This document shows, one piece after another, positions 17,421 through 26,695 of a stretch of 64,000 bases of DNA. The notes beneath the pieces are model-generated. The model searched no databases, was not told the origin of the DNA, and saw only the letters and a list, made by a program, of their open reading frames with translations. The first letter of the stretch is position 1. Every line of letters begins with the position of its first letter. This stretch comes from Paenibacillus tundrae. GTDB lineage: Bacteria > Bacillota > Bacilli > Paenibacillales > Paenibacillaceae. The stretch lies in the NCBI RefSeq assembly GCF_030812775.1, contig NZ_JAUSTI010000021.1:1-64000 (forward strand), written 5' to 3'. A program made the translations under genes and the position numbers.

Positions 17421-17467
17421 AAAAAGCATGCCACATCCGCTCGCTTGCGGAAAATGCATGCTTTTTA
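17421..17467. terminator. Bidirectional terminator between convergent genes
   Basis: AAAAAGCATGC and GCATGCTTTTT form a perfect stem with A and T runs on either side, between the oxidoreductase gene and the convergent small gene. Confidence 0.85.
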
Positions 17468-17494
17468 GGTGTTGATTCAGTCACTAGACTACTA

Positions 17495-17863
17495 TTATTT
17501 ATTCAACGGTGAATCCTCGTAACCGGGATCTTCATAGTCTGTATCCTGCAGCCGGGACAGCACATTCATGCTCTCAATGGACTGCCGAGTATCCGGCGTA
17601 CCGTGGTCATATAGAAATGTGTATAACAAGGTCATTCCATCCGAAAATTGCGCTGTCGCTTCATCGTGATCTGCTGACTTATAAGGCACCGGAGCTCGCT
17701 GCAGTGTGTACGCATCATCATCTTCTAGTACCTTCATCAGATCCTTTAACTGAACAAGCTCTTCATTGTTCACCACAACTTCAAAAGGTGTTGATTCATG
17801 ACGTTCGCGTTCAATCAGATTGTGGCTTACCGAGACATAATAATGATCTTTGCCTTCCTGCAT
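17495..17863 (-). CDS. Hypothetical protein, 122 residues
   Basis: No family was recognised. The protein is acidic and hydrophilic, without a signal peptide or membrane segment, so probably cytoplasmic. It opens with a beta-rich segment (DHYYVSVSHNLIERE), then a helical middle (NNEELVQLKDLMKVLEDDD), and ends in an acidic tail. The start at 17863 was chosen because GGGGG lies 8 bases before this ATG; the in-frame ATG 15 bases earlier overlaps that site. It converges on the oxidoreductase gene and is divergent from the merR-MFS pair. Confidence 0.7.
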   Translation of the reverse strand: MQEGKDHYYVSVSHNLIERERHESTPFEVVVNNEELVQLKDLMKVLEDDDAYTLQRAPVPYKSADHDEATAQFSDGMTLLYTFLYDHGTPDTRQSIESMNVLSRLQDTDYEDPGYEDSPLNK

Positions 17864-18130
17864 TCGTATAACCCCCATTCCAAAATGGAAATATCATCCT
17901 TCTACTGTTAATAAACAGCAGGTACTATCCTGAAACGAATAGCAAACGTATTGATACATCCCTTCAACCAAGGTCTGCCTTAAGTGGTGTACTCTCTGAC
18001 CACAGACCATCCGTCTCCTTTACCCTCCAAACGCCCCTGTTCATAAAAAAATCAACAGTCAGCTTTTTTAGCTTGAGTTCAGCTAGTATGTCTTCTATTA
18101 CTTCTTCTATATTAATGATTAATTTAACCC

Positions 18131-18162
18131 TTGACTCTCCCCTATACGGGAAACTGTATACT
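18131..18162 (+). promoter_or_regulatory. MerR-type promoter with long spacer
   Basis: TTGACT (18131-18136) and TATACT (18157-18162) are 20 bases apart, the overlong spacing typical of MerR-activated promoters. The spacer holds an imperfect dyad CTCCCCTATACGGGAAAC, much like BmrR/Mta-type sites. It lies just upstream of the merR gene, so autoactivation is likely. Confidence 0.75.
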
Positions 18163-18193
18163 CACATTATGTTGAAGATAGGAGGTGAACTTG

Positions 18194-19012
18194 TTGTTCA
18201 AAATCAGTGCGTTTTCCAGGCTAAGTAAGGTTTCCTTAAAAACACTACGTTATTACGACCAGATTGGCATACTTAAGCCGCGAAAGGTAGATCACGATAC
18301 AGGTTATCGTTACTATTCGGCAGATCAGCTTCTTGAGCTTAACCGAATCTTGATGTATAAGGAACTAGGTTTTACGTTGCCACAGATTTCACAGTTGCTT
18401 CAAGAAGATATTACATTAGAGAACATTAAAGGCATGTTCAAGCTGAAGCGAAGTGAGATTCAACAAATAATCGATATAGAGCGGGCTAAACTCCTTCGAA
18501 TTGAGGAGCGTATGAAGCTGATCGAACAAGAGGGGCAATTGGAAACAGGGCAAGAGATTAGAATTAAGACGGAAGATGCCCGATCATTCCTTTATCAGAA
18601 GGCATGTGGGCGGGAAGAGGATATTCCGAACCTGATGCGTCAGATAGATCAATCCATTACCAAGCACATTCGTGGATGTATTCAAGGGCCTCAGGTTGTC
18701 CTGTGGAGAGAAATCGAGGGCAAAGAGGATGAGTTTGAGTTTGAAGTGGGTTACTTTTTGACCTGCGAGCTACATACATCCCCAGAGCCATTCGAGCTAC
18801 GAACCCTCCCTGCTGAGCCGATGATGGCTACGATGGTTTTTCATTCGGATTCAACGTTTGATGGTGCCGCCTGTGTTCATTTAGCGAAATGGATTGAAGC
18901 CAATAACTATCAGATCAATGAGAACGAAGCAGGCAGAGAGCTATATCTACCGTTATCACCAGAACAAGATGCTCAGTGTATAGAGATACAGATTCCAATT
19001 CGAACGAGATAA
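18194..19012 (+). CDS. MerR family regulator with effector-binding domain
   Basis: 272 residues. N-terminal MerR winged helix (FSRLSKVSLKTLRYYDQIGILKP, then GYRYYSADQLLELNRI), a dimerisation coiled coil near 75-120, and a C-terminal GyrI-like/BmrR-type ligand domain. It would activate the promoter at 18131 and the MFS gene 19 bases downstream upon binding a drug-like ligand. The start is not ATG: AGGAGGT overlaps an in-frame GTG at 18185, so one of the TTG codons at 18191 or 18194 (spacing 5-8) is more likely; 18194 is used here. Ligand unknown. Confidence 0.9.
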   Translation: MFKISAFSRLSKVSLKTLRYYDQIGILKPRKVDHDTGYRYYSADQLLELNRILMYKELGFTLPQISQLLQEDITLENIKGMFKLKRSEIQQIIDIERAKLLRIEERMKLIEQEGQLETGQEIRIKTEDARSFLYQKACGREEDIPNLMRQIDQSITKHIRGCIQGPQVVLWREIEGKEDEFEFEVGYFLTCELHTSPEPFELRTLPAEPMMATMVFHSDSTFDGAACVHLAKWIEANNYQINENEAGRELYLPLSPEQDAQCIEIQIPIRTR

Positions 19013-19031
19013 CAGAAGAAGGTGAAGTGAG

Positions 19032-20210
19032 TTGAAGAACAAAGGGATTATTTATATTCTGGCACTGGCTGTTTTTCTAATCGGAACGATTGAATATATT
19101 ATTACAGGCGTCATTGAGATGATTGCTGCAGACTTGGGCGTGCCAACCTCTGAAGCCGGGTTACTGGTAACGGTATTTGCTCTGGCTGCAGCTATTGTTG
19201 CTCCGATTATGATCACACTTACGATCAATGTTGATCGCAAGAAATTACTAATGACGACCCTTGGTGTATTTATTGCAAGCAACGGACTTATGTTCATAGA
19301 TCTTACTTATGAAGCTGTGCTATGGATACGAATTGTACAAGGGGCAAGTGGTGGCATGGCTACCGTAGTAGCGATGGCGGTGGCGACACGACTCGTTGAA
19401 CAAGAACGAAGAGGCAATGCCATCGGGGTTATTCTGATGGGACTGAGCAGCTCGCTAGTGCTGGGTGTGCCAATCGGTACATTTTTTAGTGAGATGTTTG
19501 GATGGAGAGTTCTATTTATTCTAATTGGTGTATTAAGTATTATTCCCTTGCTAATTCTTTATAAGAAGGTTCCGTCAATCAAAGAAGAAGAGAAGGCTAG
19601 CCTTAGCATGCAGCTTTCTATCATGAAAAATCCGACTATTCTGACCGCTTTGCTTATTACACTATTGTATGTCGGCGGCTACGCTACACTGTTTACGTAT
19701 ATTACGCCTTTCTTGCAGGCGACATCGTCACTTTCCATGACCGAGATTAGCGGGGTTCTCTTCCTGGCGGGCAGTTGCAGCTTTGTCGGTTCTAAAATAG
19801 GCGGGCAATTGGCAGATGCCAGAGGTGTGAAATTCACTGTTTTCCTGGGGCTGATTTTACAAGGAGTTACGCTGCTTTTATTTGCACTAGCTGGAGTTAA
19901 TCTACTCGTATTAATCTTGGTCTTAATGATCTTTATGTTAGCAACGTGGGGCATTTCTCCGGCGCAGCAACTATATCTGGTTAAACTAGCACCTCGCAAT
20001 CCGGATATTGCCCTGAGCGTAAATACATCGTTCATTCAAATTGGCTTTGCACTTGGATCTGGATTAGGCGGGCTTGTCATCAGCCGTACCTCTGTCCTGT
20101 ATTTGAATTGGCTGGGTTTCACTGCTGTAGGTATAGCCTTGCTTCTTGCTATCGTTCTGTTCAAGAAAAGGAGCAGAGCTGAAACTTCGATCGCTATGAA
20201 ATCTCTATAA
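19032..20210 (+). CDS. MFS transporter (DHA1-type efflux)
   Basis: 392 residues with about 12 membrane segments and the layout of DHA1 proton antiporters, including NVDRKKLL in the cytoplasmic loop 2-3 and a VLGVPIGTFFSEMFGWRVLF segment (antiporter motif C region) in helix 5. It resembles the PbuE/arabinose-efflux-like group. TTG start at 19032 after AAGGTGA. It follows merR by 19 bases and is very likely coexpressed and induced by the same ligand it exports. Substrate not readable from sequence. Confidence 0.9.
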   Translation: MKNKGIIYILALAVFLIGTIEYIITGVIEMIAADLGVPTSEAGLLVTVFALAAAIVAPIMITLTINVDRKKLLMTTLGVFIASNGLMFIDLTYEAVLWIRIVQGASGGMATVVAMAVATRLVEQERRGNAIGVILMGLSSSLVLGVPIGTFFSEMFGWRVLFILIGVLSIIPLLILYKKVPSIKEEEKASLSMQLSIMKNPTILTALLITLLYVGGYATLFTYITPFLQATSSLSMTEISGVLFLAGSCSFVGSKIGGQLADARGVKFTVFLGLILQGVTLLLFALAGVNLLVLILVLMIFMLATWGISPAQQLYLVKLAPRNPDIALSVNTSFIQIGFALGSGLGGLVISRTSVLYLNWLGFTAVGIALLLAIVLFKKRSRAETSIAMKSL

Positions 20211-20432
20211 TTCGAATGCGATTGTGGGATTCTATTCGCGATGGTAATATTAGTTGTGAGATGCATACAAAGGAGCATATACCTGATCATGTGGACTACG
20301 CTGTAAAGATAAATTATTTGAAAATATACCGATAAACGTTTATTAAAAAGGCTCGCTGTACAACGTTTTATTTGGTATCTTTTCTAATCATCTTACAGGG
20401 TATGCAGGGTAAGGTATGACATAAACCATGCG

Positions 20433-20457
20433 CGGATACCTTAGGTATCCGTTTTTC
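20433..20457 (+). terminator. Terminator after the MFS gene
   Basis: CGGATACC-TTA-GGTATCCG, perfect 8-bp stem, then TTTTT. Confidence 0.9.
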
Positions 20458-20463
20458 GTTATA

Positions 20464-20525
20464 GAGGTTGTTCAAAAGGCTGCCCATTTGTTCGGTACTG
20501 AAAACCAACCTTAATGAACGTGCAC
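20464..20525. repeat. MITE-like repeat family 2, diverged short copy
   Basis: The left end GGTTGTTCAAAAGG matches the family 2 end, and TTCGGTACTGAAAACCAACC followed by a degenerate right end matches the other end of the 31.4-kb copy. The internal part is missing. It lies just upstream of the kinase-like gene; an in-frame ATG at 20468 falls inside it and is not the likely start. Confidence 0.65.
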
Positions 20526-20599
20526 TTTTATGGATAAACGCATCTCCATTGAATATTTTACCTGCCTATCCTCCTAAATATGAAATGGAGGAATATCGG

Positions 20600-21445
20600 A
20601 TGCAACCAAAGTTAGTTCTCATTGAGGGTTTACCTGGCTTCGGTAAAACAACAACGGCTCAGCTCGTTCATGACATTCTTATCGATATGAACATCAATAC
20701 GCAGTTATTTTTGGAAGGGAATTTGGATCATCCTGCGGATTATGATGGCGTTGCCTGTTTTGGCGAGTACGAGTATCAAGAATTACTACGTGATCATGCG
20801 GAGTTTGGTGACTTATTGCGTACACGTCTCATGAAGCATGGTAATTATTATTTCTTGGAATATCGCAAATTAATAAACGAATTTGGAATAAGTATTCCAA
20901 AGGAATTGATGGATTACATCTTTAAATATGATATTTATGAATTGCCGTTAGATCAGAATATAGTGCGGATTATGGAAAAATGGGAGCAGTTCGCTAAGCG
21001 TAGTATGAATGGCACAGACACGTATGTTTTTGATTGCTGTTTTATACAGAACCCTGTAACCATTGGAATGATTAAGTATAGTGCAGCTAATGAAGTAGTG
21101 ATGAGTTATGTGAAGCAGCTAGCCTTCATTGTGGAGCAACTGAATCCGTTACTACTTTACGTAGAGCAGGATGATCTTGATCATTCTTTTAGAAAAGCAG
21201 TCAAGGAGAGACCAGCAGCATGGTCGGAAGGTTTTATTGAGTATTACACGAACCAAGGCTTTGGCTTGAATCATGGCTATCAAGGATTAGAAGGGACGCT
21301 TCATGTTCTTGAGGCTAGAAGAGAATTGGAAGAAACCATATTTAACGATTTAAGTATAGCTAAGGAAAAAGTAAATAATTCTTCGTATGATTTAGATGCA
21401 TATAAACAACGTCTAGCGAAGATTTTAACAGCACATTTTACTTAG
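20600..21445 (+). CDS. P-loop NTPase, nucleoside/thymidylate-kinase-like
   Basis: 281 residues. The N-terminus has a Walker A motif GLPGFGKTT at residues 10-18 directly after a beta strand (KLVLIE), as in small-molecule kinases. A Walker-B-like strand TYVFDCCFIQNPV lies near 149-161. The remainder is mainly helical and has no further recognised domain. The start at 20600 follows GGAGG by 8 bases. Monocistronic, between a repeat remnant and a terminator. The substrate is unknown; it may phosphorylate a nucleoside, sugar or antibiotic, but that is inference. Confidence 0.7.
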   Translation: MQPKLVLIEGLPGFGKTTTAQLVHDILIDMNINTQLFLEGNLDHPADYDGVACFGEYEYQELLRDHAEFGDLLRTRLMKHGNYYFLEYRKLINEFGISIPKELMDYIFKYDIYELPLDQNIVRIMEKWEQFAKRSMNGTDTYVFDCCFIQNPVTIGMIKYSAANEVVMSYVKQLAFIVEQLNPLLLYVEQDDLDHSFRKAVKERPAAWSEGFIEYYTNQGFGLNHGYQGLEGTLHVLEARRELEETIFNDLSIAKEKVNNSSYDLDAYKQRLAKILTAHFT

Positions 21446-21519
21446 GGTGTGTCTTAAATCCAACTTACGTTACGAACATACACCACAGCCTATACGCCAC
21501 CCAAATAAATGCATACAAC

Positions 21520-21556
21520 AAAAGAAAGCAACTCCTATTGGGGCTGCTTTCTTTTG
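21520..21556. terminator. Bidirectional terminator
   Basis: AAAAGAAAGCA and TGCTTTCTTTT flank a 14-base loop, with A and T runs suited to both convergent genes. Confidence 0.85.
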
Positions 21557-21585
21557 CTTTTCATATATCGTTCAACGGCCGTTAT

Positions 21586-24159
21586 CTATCGCCCGTATCT
21601 TCCTGTCATAGGAACCTGGCGGGTACCCGCCTCCATAGATCCTGAACACAAGGGGCATGGCGGTGGGCCTGACTTGGTGTTTTTGGCTGCCTTGGCAGAA
21701 GGTACAGCTGGTTTCTGGCGCAGCCAAGCTTTACATGTCGATGAACTACACTTCCAGATCGCCACAGTCTCCATACGTTCTGATTGACCTGAAGCATGTG
21801 ATCCTGTACTTGAAGAGGAAGAGCTAGGAGCTTGTTTAACACCTGCCGTGCTAAACGCTTTATGGTTACGAACTTCGCCGCTGCCAAGACGTTCTTTACG
21901 TGGATGAAGCTCGCCTTCCCGGTGGCGATGCTCATCCTGCCCATTAGAGTTAATTGGGCGACGATGAAGCACATCACGATCCTCATTGCGTGAACCGGAT
22001 CGGTAGCTCTGACCTTGGTTCTTACCATAAGAACGCGAATTCTCGGTTCGATTGCCCTCACTATTTTTACGTTTATCCGGAACCTCCATCCCGAATGCTT
22101 CCAGCAAAAATCGGGATACATCGGCAGGTTTACCATGGTGGCTGGCTGGAGAAGTGACGTATAAGAACTGTTTTGCACGTGTGATGGCAACATAGGCAAG
22201 CCGTCGTTCCTCTTCCAAAGCCATATCCAGCTCGGTATCCGTCTGTTGTACAGACAGAGCGGCTTTCTGATCCTCAGGCAGATCCTGACGTAATGAAGAG
22301 CTGTGAGGAACGATACCTTCACTTGCACCAATCCAGTAGACACATGGGAATTCAAGACCCTTCGCACGATGAATGGTCATTAATTGAACCGCATCACTGT
22401 CTTGTGCTCGGCGTAGAGACTCCATCTCCCGATGTCTGCGCGAGAGCTCGTCGGCGAACTGAATGAAGTCTTCTACCGTTTCGAATTTTTTGGCGGCCGC
22501 TTCGAATTCATCGAGCGTCTCCAGCATCGTTTCCCGATAATGGGTGAAGATGCTAGGATCACCGCTTTCCATATATTTGTCATAGAATTGACGGCGCATC
22601 TCTTGAATAGCAATGACAGGTTTCAGTTTATGAAGTGACTTAATTAATTTGATACGTTCCTTGACCTGTTCCTGTTGAAATGGCTTCAGCTTGTCCCATT
22701 TCGCTAGATGAATTAGCGGATACTTCTTCGCTTGTTGCTGTTCACTGCGTTGAATCCAATCTAGTCCAGCATCCCGTGACACGTAGAGTGGGCCGAGTGC
22801 GCTTGGCAGAGCATCCGCAGACCGTGGATCGAGAGACAGACGCATATGATCCATCAAAGGTCTAATTAACGATTGGTCATAGAATACCGGTGACGCGCCG
22901 TGTTGGACAAAAGGGATATCCTTCAACACGAGCTGCTCAAATACCGCCCGGCTACTACTGGCTGTGCGATGCAGAATTGCGATATCCCGATACGTATGAA
23001 GACCTTCTTCTACCTGCTCACAGATCTGGTTTACAACCCATGCGGCTTCTTCCTCTGCATTGGACGGTGTGGCGAACCTAGGGGCGTCGCCTCGATGTCC
23101 TGCGGCACGCAGACGTTTGTCCCGTCTACGTTTGTTCTTCGCTACCAGTTCGCTGCCAAGTCCAAGGATGCGTGCATCACTACGATAGTTAATATCTAGC
23201 GTCACAATGCGTGCGCCTGGGTATACTTTATCGAATTCTAATATGGATTCCTGCCGTGCACCATTAAACGTATAGATTGTCTGATCATCGTCTCCAACGA
23301 CCATCAGGTTACGATGAGCCGAGGCGAGCTTCTGCACAATCTCATATTGCAAATGATTCGTATCCTGAAATTCATCCACCATAATGTATTGAAAACGTCG
23401 CTGGAGTGGCTCCAGCACAGCAGGATCACGTAACAATTCAGCGGCACGAAGCAGAATATCGTCAAAATCGATCTTGTTGCGTTCCTTCTTCCAGTTCTCG
23501 TAACCGAGAAGTACACGTTTCGCATCACGTTCTTCCTGCGACTTCTCGGGCAGATCAGTGGTCTGTGAACCTTGCATCTTCCATGCAGATAGCATAGCGA
23601 GTAGGCTCTCGGGCTGGAAGGCTTCGCTCATGCCGTACTGTCGTAGCAACATTTTGATGACCGTGTGCTGGGCACGAGATTCGCCAAAAATCTCCTCCTG
23701 AACGCCGTAATGACGCAGCAGCGTCAAGGCGAAGGAGTGAAACGTACGCGTCTGCACCGCTCTTGCAGCAGCAGGACGTATACCTGGCAAGGCGGCAATA
23801 CGATCTTTCATCTCGGCCGCCGCCTTGTTTGTGAAAGTCACGAGCAGGATGCTACCTGCGTGAACACCGCTGACCTCCATTAAGTAGCCTGCTCGTGCTG
23901 CAAGGACTGTCGTTTTGCCACAGCCTGCTCCAGCCAAGGTTAATAGTGGACCTCTACCATGGCGAACTGCGGAGATTTGAGGGCCGTTCAGACGGATGCC
24001 AGCTTCCTCCAGAGAACGGAAGTAAGGCGCATCGAGTTCATCCTTGCTAACAAGCTGCCGACTGGTCTCCAGCGGAGCCGAAGGCGACTGGGGCAAAGAT
24101 GCCGCCGGGGTAACCCCGAGCGGACGGGGGTAAAACGTTGAGTTCGGACTTAACATCAT
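21586..24159 (-). CDS. UvrD/Rep-family ATP-dependent DNA helicase with zinc-ribbon-like tail
   Basis: 857 residues, superfamily 1A. Walker A LAGAGCGKTT near 75-84, Walker B region MVDEFQDTN near 255-263, DDDQTIYTFNGA motif III region, and motifs V-VI in VQLMTIHRAKGLEFPCVYWIG and LAYVAITRAKQFLYV. The C-terminal 200 residues are low-complexity, Ser/Arg/His-rich, ending in a Cys-rich patch (CSSSTCKAW and CPLC). The length exceeds typical PcrA and the tail differs, so it is a UvrD paralogue rather than PcrA itself. AGGTGG precedes ATG 24159. Likely role: DNA unwinding in repair or recombination. Confidence 0.92.
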   Translation of the reverse strand: MMLSPNSTFYPRPLGVTPAASLPQSPSAPLETSRQLVSKDELDAPYFRSLEEAGIRLNGPQISAVRHGRGPLLTLAGAGCGKTTVLAARAGYLMEVSGVHAGSILLVTFTNKAAAEMKDRIAALPGIRPAAARAVQTRTFHSFALTLLRHYGVQEEIFGESRAQHTVIKMLLRQYGMSEAFQPESLLAMLSAWKMQGSQTTDLPEKSQEERDAKRVLLGYENWKKERNKIDFDDILLRAAELLRDPAVLEPLQRRFQYIMVDEFQDTNHLQYEIVQKLASAHRNLMVVGDDDQTIYTFNGARQESILEFDKVYPGARIVTLDINYRSDARILGLGSELVAKNKRRRDKRLRAAGHRGDAPRFATPSNAEEEAAWVVNQICEQVEEGLHTYRDIAILHRTASSSRAVFEQLVLKDIPFVQHGASPVFYDQSLIRPLMDHMRLSLDPRSADALPSALGPLYVSRDAGLDWIQRSEQQQAKKYPLIHLAKWDKLKPFQQEQVKERIKLIKSLHKLKPVIAIQEMRRQFYDKYMESGDPSIFTHYRETMLETLDEFEAAAKKFETVEDFIQFADELSRRHREMESLRRAQDSDAVQLMTIHRAKGLEFPCVYWIGASEGIVPHSSSLRQDLPEDQKAALSVQQTDTELDMALEEERRLAYVAITRAKQFLYVTSPASHHGKPADVSRFLLEAFGMEVPDKRKNSEGNRTENSRSYGKNQGQSYRSGSRNEDRDVLHRRPINSNGQDEHRHREGELHPRKERLGSGEVRNHKAFSTAGVKQAPSSSSSSTGSHASGQSERMETVAIWKCSSSTCKAWLRQKPAVPSAKAAKNTKSGPPPCPLCSGSMEAGTRQVPMTGRYGR

Positions 24160-24473
24160 TCATCCACCTCTGTATACATTCAGGGATCGGCTATCCCGGT
24201 TCAAAAGTAATCCATTTGCCCTTTTCACAATCGCATTGTAAATTGGTATGATAGGGTTAATCGCCTCAGTGTCGGCGATATGCCGGGACAAAGTTTCATT
24301 ATACCCGAACATATGGTCCTAACGAAAGCCCCCGAATTCATCCAGCATCGGCATAATACGGGCATTCGCGTAGGATTTCGCAACTTTTTGGCTACTTATC
24401 GTATAAGTTATATACCGAGCAGTTTGCATAGATTTATATAAAATGAACTTGTTCATTACACGGGAACGGAGAG

Positions 24474-24585
24474 GACAGAAATAACGTTGAAGAAGCGAAG
24501 CGTTCGCCTTTATCCCCGGATGTTTTCCTTGGAAAAGGGAATCAAAAAAATCTGGGGATAAGAGCGATCGGAAAGTTATTCTGTC
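24474..24585 (+). ncRNA. Structured leader or palindromic element, function unknown
   Basis: Nested stems: GACAGAAATAAC (24474-24485) with GTTATTCTGTC (24575-24585); an 18-bp stem, 24504-24521 with 24550-24567 (core TTATCCCC/GGGGATAA, two G-U pairs, one mismatch); and a small apical TTTTCC-TT-GGAAAA hairpin. The open frame across it on the minus strand is incidental. It lies about 150 bases before the zinc-ribbon gene and could be its leader, or a dispersed palindromic repeat. The rest of the gap 24160-24736 shows no gene. Confidence 0.5.
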
Positions 24586-24736
24586 ATCGGAGTAGCAAGT
24601 GTAATATTCTTTAGTCCATTTTATATAGTGAGCAAGCTCTCTATGAAAATGAAATGAACTTAACATGTATGCGTAATGAAGAGATTAGCTTGGATGAAAT
24701 CATTTAGCGCCTGACGGGAATAGAGGAGGAGATGTC

Positions 24737-25522
24737 ATGAAACTGCTTCAGCGAATTAAGAATGGAGCGAACAAAGCAACAGAGCGAGCTCAGCATGCCG
24801 TGGAGATTGGAAAACTAAACAATCAGATCGTGGGCTTGCAACAGGAACAGGAAGTCCATTTTACAGATATGGGTCGAATTTTCTACGAGGGCTACCGTGC
24901 CCAAGATATGACGCGTGCGGAGAAAGATATGGTCGATTTGTCGCATCTGTGCGACGAATTGCAAGATGAGATTGACAGTTTGCGCAGTAAAATTGCTGAG
25001 CTCAAAAATGAACGGTTGTGCGAGTGTGGACACGTCGCTTCACTGGATGCGAACTTCTGTCCTAAATGTGGACGTAAGCTTGGTGATTTTAAACCAGCTT
25101 CTGCCGCGGCGGCTCCTTTCGCCAGACAAGAGGCTGCTGTTGCACAGCAAGTAGGAGAACCGGTATACCAAGCACCTGTGGAAGAAGAGCTGGAAGAGAA
25201 TGAGCCTTACCATACCGTTATTCCATCCATTGCTGATCTGGAGACGGATACTGAATACAACAGTACGGAATTTACCCAGGAAGAGAAGGAAGCGTTCGAT
25301 GCAGAGTGGGAACGTCGCCGGGAAGAAGAGATGCTGCGTGAGCGTGAACGCCAGCAAGAGCTGGATGAGCGCATTCGATACTGGAAAGAGAATAACCCAA
25401 TTGTAGACACCGTAGAAGTACAGACCGAAGTGCCGCGTGAAATGGTGAACTGTCAGATCTGTGCATCAGAGCTGCCCAAAGGCTCCAAATGGTGCCCACG
25501 CTGCGGAGCAGAACAGATCTGA
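24737..25522 (+). CDS. Coiled-coil protein with two zinc ribbons
   Basis: 261 residues. The N-terminal 90 residues are a helical coiled coil with regular charged heptads. A first zinc ribbon follows near 95-115 (CECGHVASLDANFCPKCG). A Gln/Glu/Arg-rich charged middle leads to a second ribbon at the C-terminus (CQICASELPKGSKWCPRCG). No signal or membrane segment, so cytoplasmic. GAGGAGGAG lies upstream of the ATG. It is followed 71 bases later by a TrmB-type regulator on the same strand. The function is unknown; zinc binding is a solid inference from two paired CxxC motifs. Confidence 0.82.
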   Translation: MKLLQRIKNGANKATERAQHAVEIGKLNNQIVGLQQEQEVHFTDMGRIFYEGYRAQDMTRAEKDMVDLSHLCDELQDEIDSLRSKIAELKNERLCECGHVASLDANFCPKCGRKLGDFKPASAAAAPFARQEAAVAQQVGEPVYQAPVEEELEENEPYHTVIPSIADLETDTEYNSTEFTQEEKEAFDAEWERRREEEMLRERERQQELDERIRYWKENNPIVDTVEVQTEVPREMVNCQICASELPKGSKWCPRCGAEQI

Positions 25523-25593
25523 TGCAGTAGAGGCGCTGCCACATTATGAGTGAGTAGCAGTGCAGGTTGCTGACAGCATGGGGGGACGGGAAT

Positions 25594-26400
25594 ATGGACC
25601 AACTGCTGCATCATTTGCGTCATCTGGGATTTACGGAGATGGAATCGAAAATTATGGTGGAACTCGCCCGTCAAGGCTCAGCCTCAGGCTATGAGGTAGC
25701 GAAGCGACTGGGCGTGTCCCGTTCCAATGTATACGCGACCCTGCAACGATTAGAGCAGCGTGGATTCTTGCGGTGTGGTGCAGGCGAGCCAGCCAAGTAC
25801 AGTGTGCTGAAGCCTGAGGAAATGACTCGGATGATCTCTGGTCAGATGCGAGATTCCCTTGACTATGTACAGAGCAGCATGCCGCAGCATGAACCCGAGA
25901 AGCCAGCCTTTTACAATATCGAAGGCGATAAGAAAGTGTTTGAGACCCTGAAGCGGCAATTAGCTGAGGCGAAGCATGAGATTGTAATTGATGTCTGGCG
26001 CGAAGAGATTGAGTCGCTCCATGAGGATCTACAGCAAGCCGAAGAGCGGGGCGTACGTCTGTTGTGGTCCTGTGAAGAAGGGGAAGGTATGCTAGAACAG
26101 CCGCTGCCTTGGCCTGGAATGCCGGTCTATGCCGATGGTGAAGGACGGAAGTTCTCCCTTGTGGTAGATCGCTGCTGGTGTATGCTGGGGATGCGTGGTA
26201 AAGGGAGTGTTACGCAAGCCGTTGTCACAGAGCATCCTGTGATGACAGGACTGCTGTTGAATCATTTTGCACAAGAGCTGGTATTGTTCGAGTTGGAGCA
26301 GGATATGGGAGAAGCACTGGAGGCTCGTTACGGGCGTCGTTATGAGCGTCTCTCAGCACGATATTGGTCTAAGCCTACGGAGGGTAATGGATCAACATGA
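25594..26400 (+). CDS. TrmB family transcriptional regulator
   Basis: 268 residues. N-terminal winged helix (LRHLGFTEMESKIMVELARQ, then GYEVAKRLGVSRSNVYATLQ), followed by a coiled linker and a C-terminal TrmB-type effector domain with phospholipase-D-like fold features (AKHEIVIDVWREEIESLHEDL). Bacterial TrmB proteins usually respond to sugars or metabolites. The start at 25594 has GGGGGACGGG upstream; an in-frame ATG nine codons earlier overlaps that site. It follows the zinc-ribbon gene by 71 bases, so cotranscription is possible. Target genes are not evident. Confidence 0.85.
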   Translation: MDQLLHHLRHLGFTEMESKIMVELARQGSASGYEVAKRLGVSRSNVYATLQRLEQRGFLRCGAGEPAKYSVLKPEEMTRMISGQMRDSLDYVQSSMPQHEPEKPAFYNIEGDKKVFETLKRQLAEAKHEIVIDVWREEIESLHEDLQQAEERGVRLLWSCEEGEGMLEQPLPWPGMPVYADGEGRKFSLVVDRCWCMLGMRGKGSVTQAVVTEHPVMTGLLLNHFAQELVLFELEQDMGEALEARYGRRYERLSARYWSKPTEGNGST

Positions 26401-26458
26401 CCCGAGTCTGTGCAGTTAATCGTTCACGAGTCATCGCTTTATAAATACCAGATAAGCA

Positions 26459-26495
26459 AAACAGGCGCTGCCACACGGTAGACGCCTGTTTGTTT
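26459..26495 (+). terminator. Terminator after the TrmB-type gene
   Basis: AAACAGGCG (26459-26467) pairs with CGCCTGTTT (26483-26491), followed by a T-rich run. Nothing else was recognised between it and 26696. Confidence 0.85.
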
Positions 26496-26695
26496 ATCTG
26501 GTTGTGAGGAGATCCGGAGCGTTAGCGTTTTGGTGAATAAATCACGTATGTCATTACATTCTTGTGTTATTAATCCTTGAAGCTTCAGATCATTAAAATT
26601 TGAACCTAATCGTCGTATGCCATATGAATTAGAAATCAGTGGTATGAAGTTGCGCTGTTCTTGGGAGAATGAAAGTAGTACAGATGATGCTTACC

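Noticed and set aside
21444..21490. Possible remnant of the MITE family seen at 7551 (GGTGTGTCTT ... ATACACC).
   Set aside because: Similarity is limited to about 12 bases at one end and no second end is convincing.
24319..24666. 115-codon open frame on the minus strand.
   Set aside because: It crosses the structured element, has no ribosome-binding site and no protein-like pattern.
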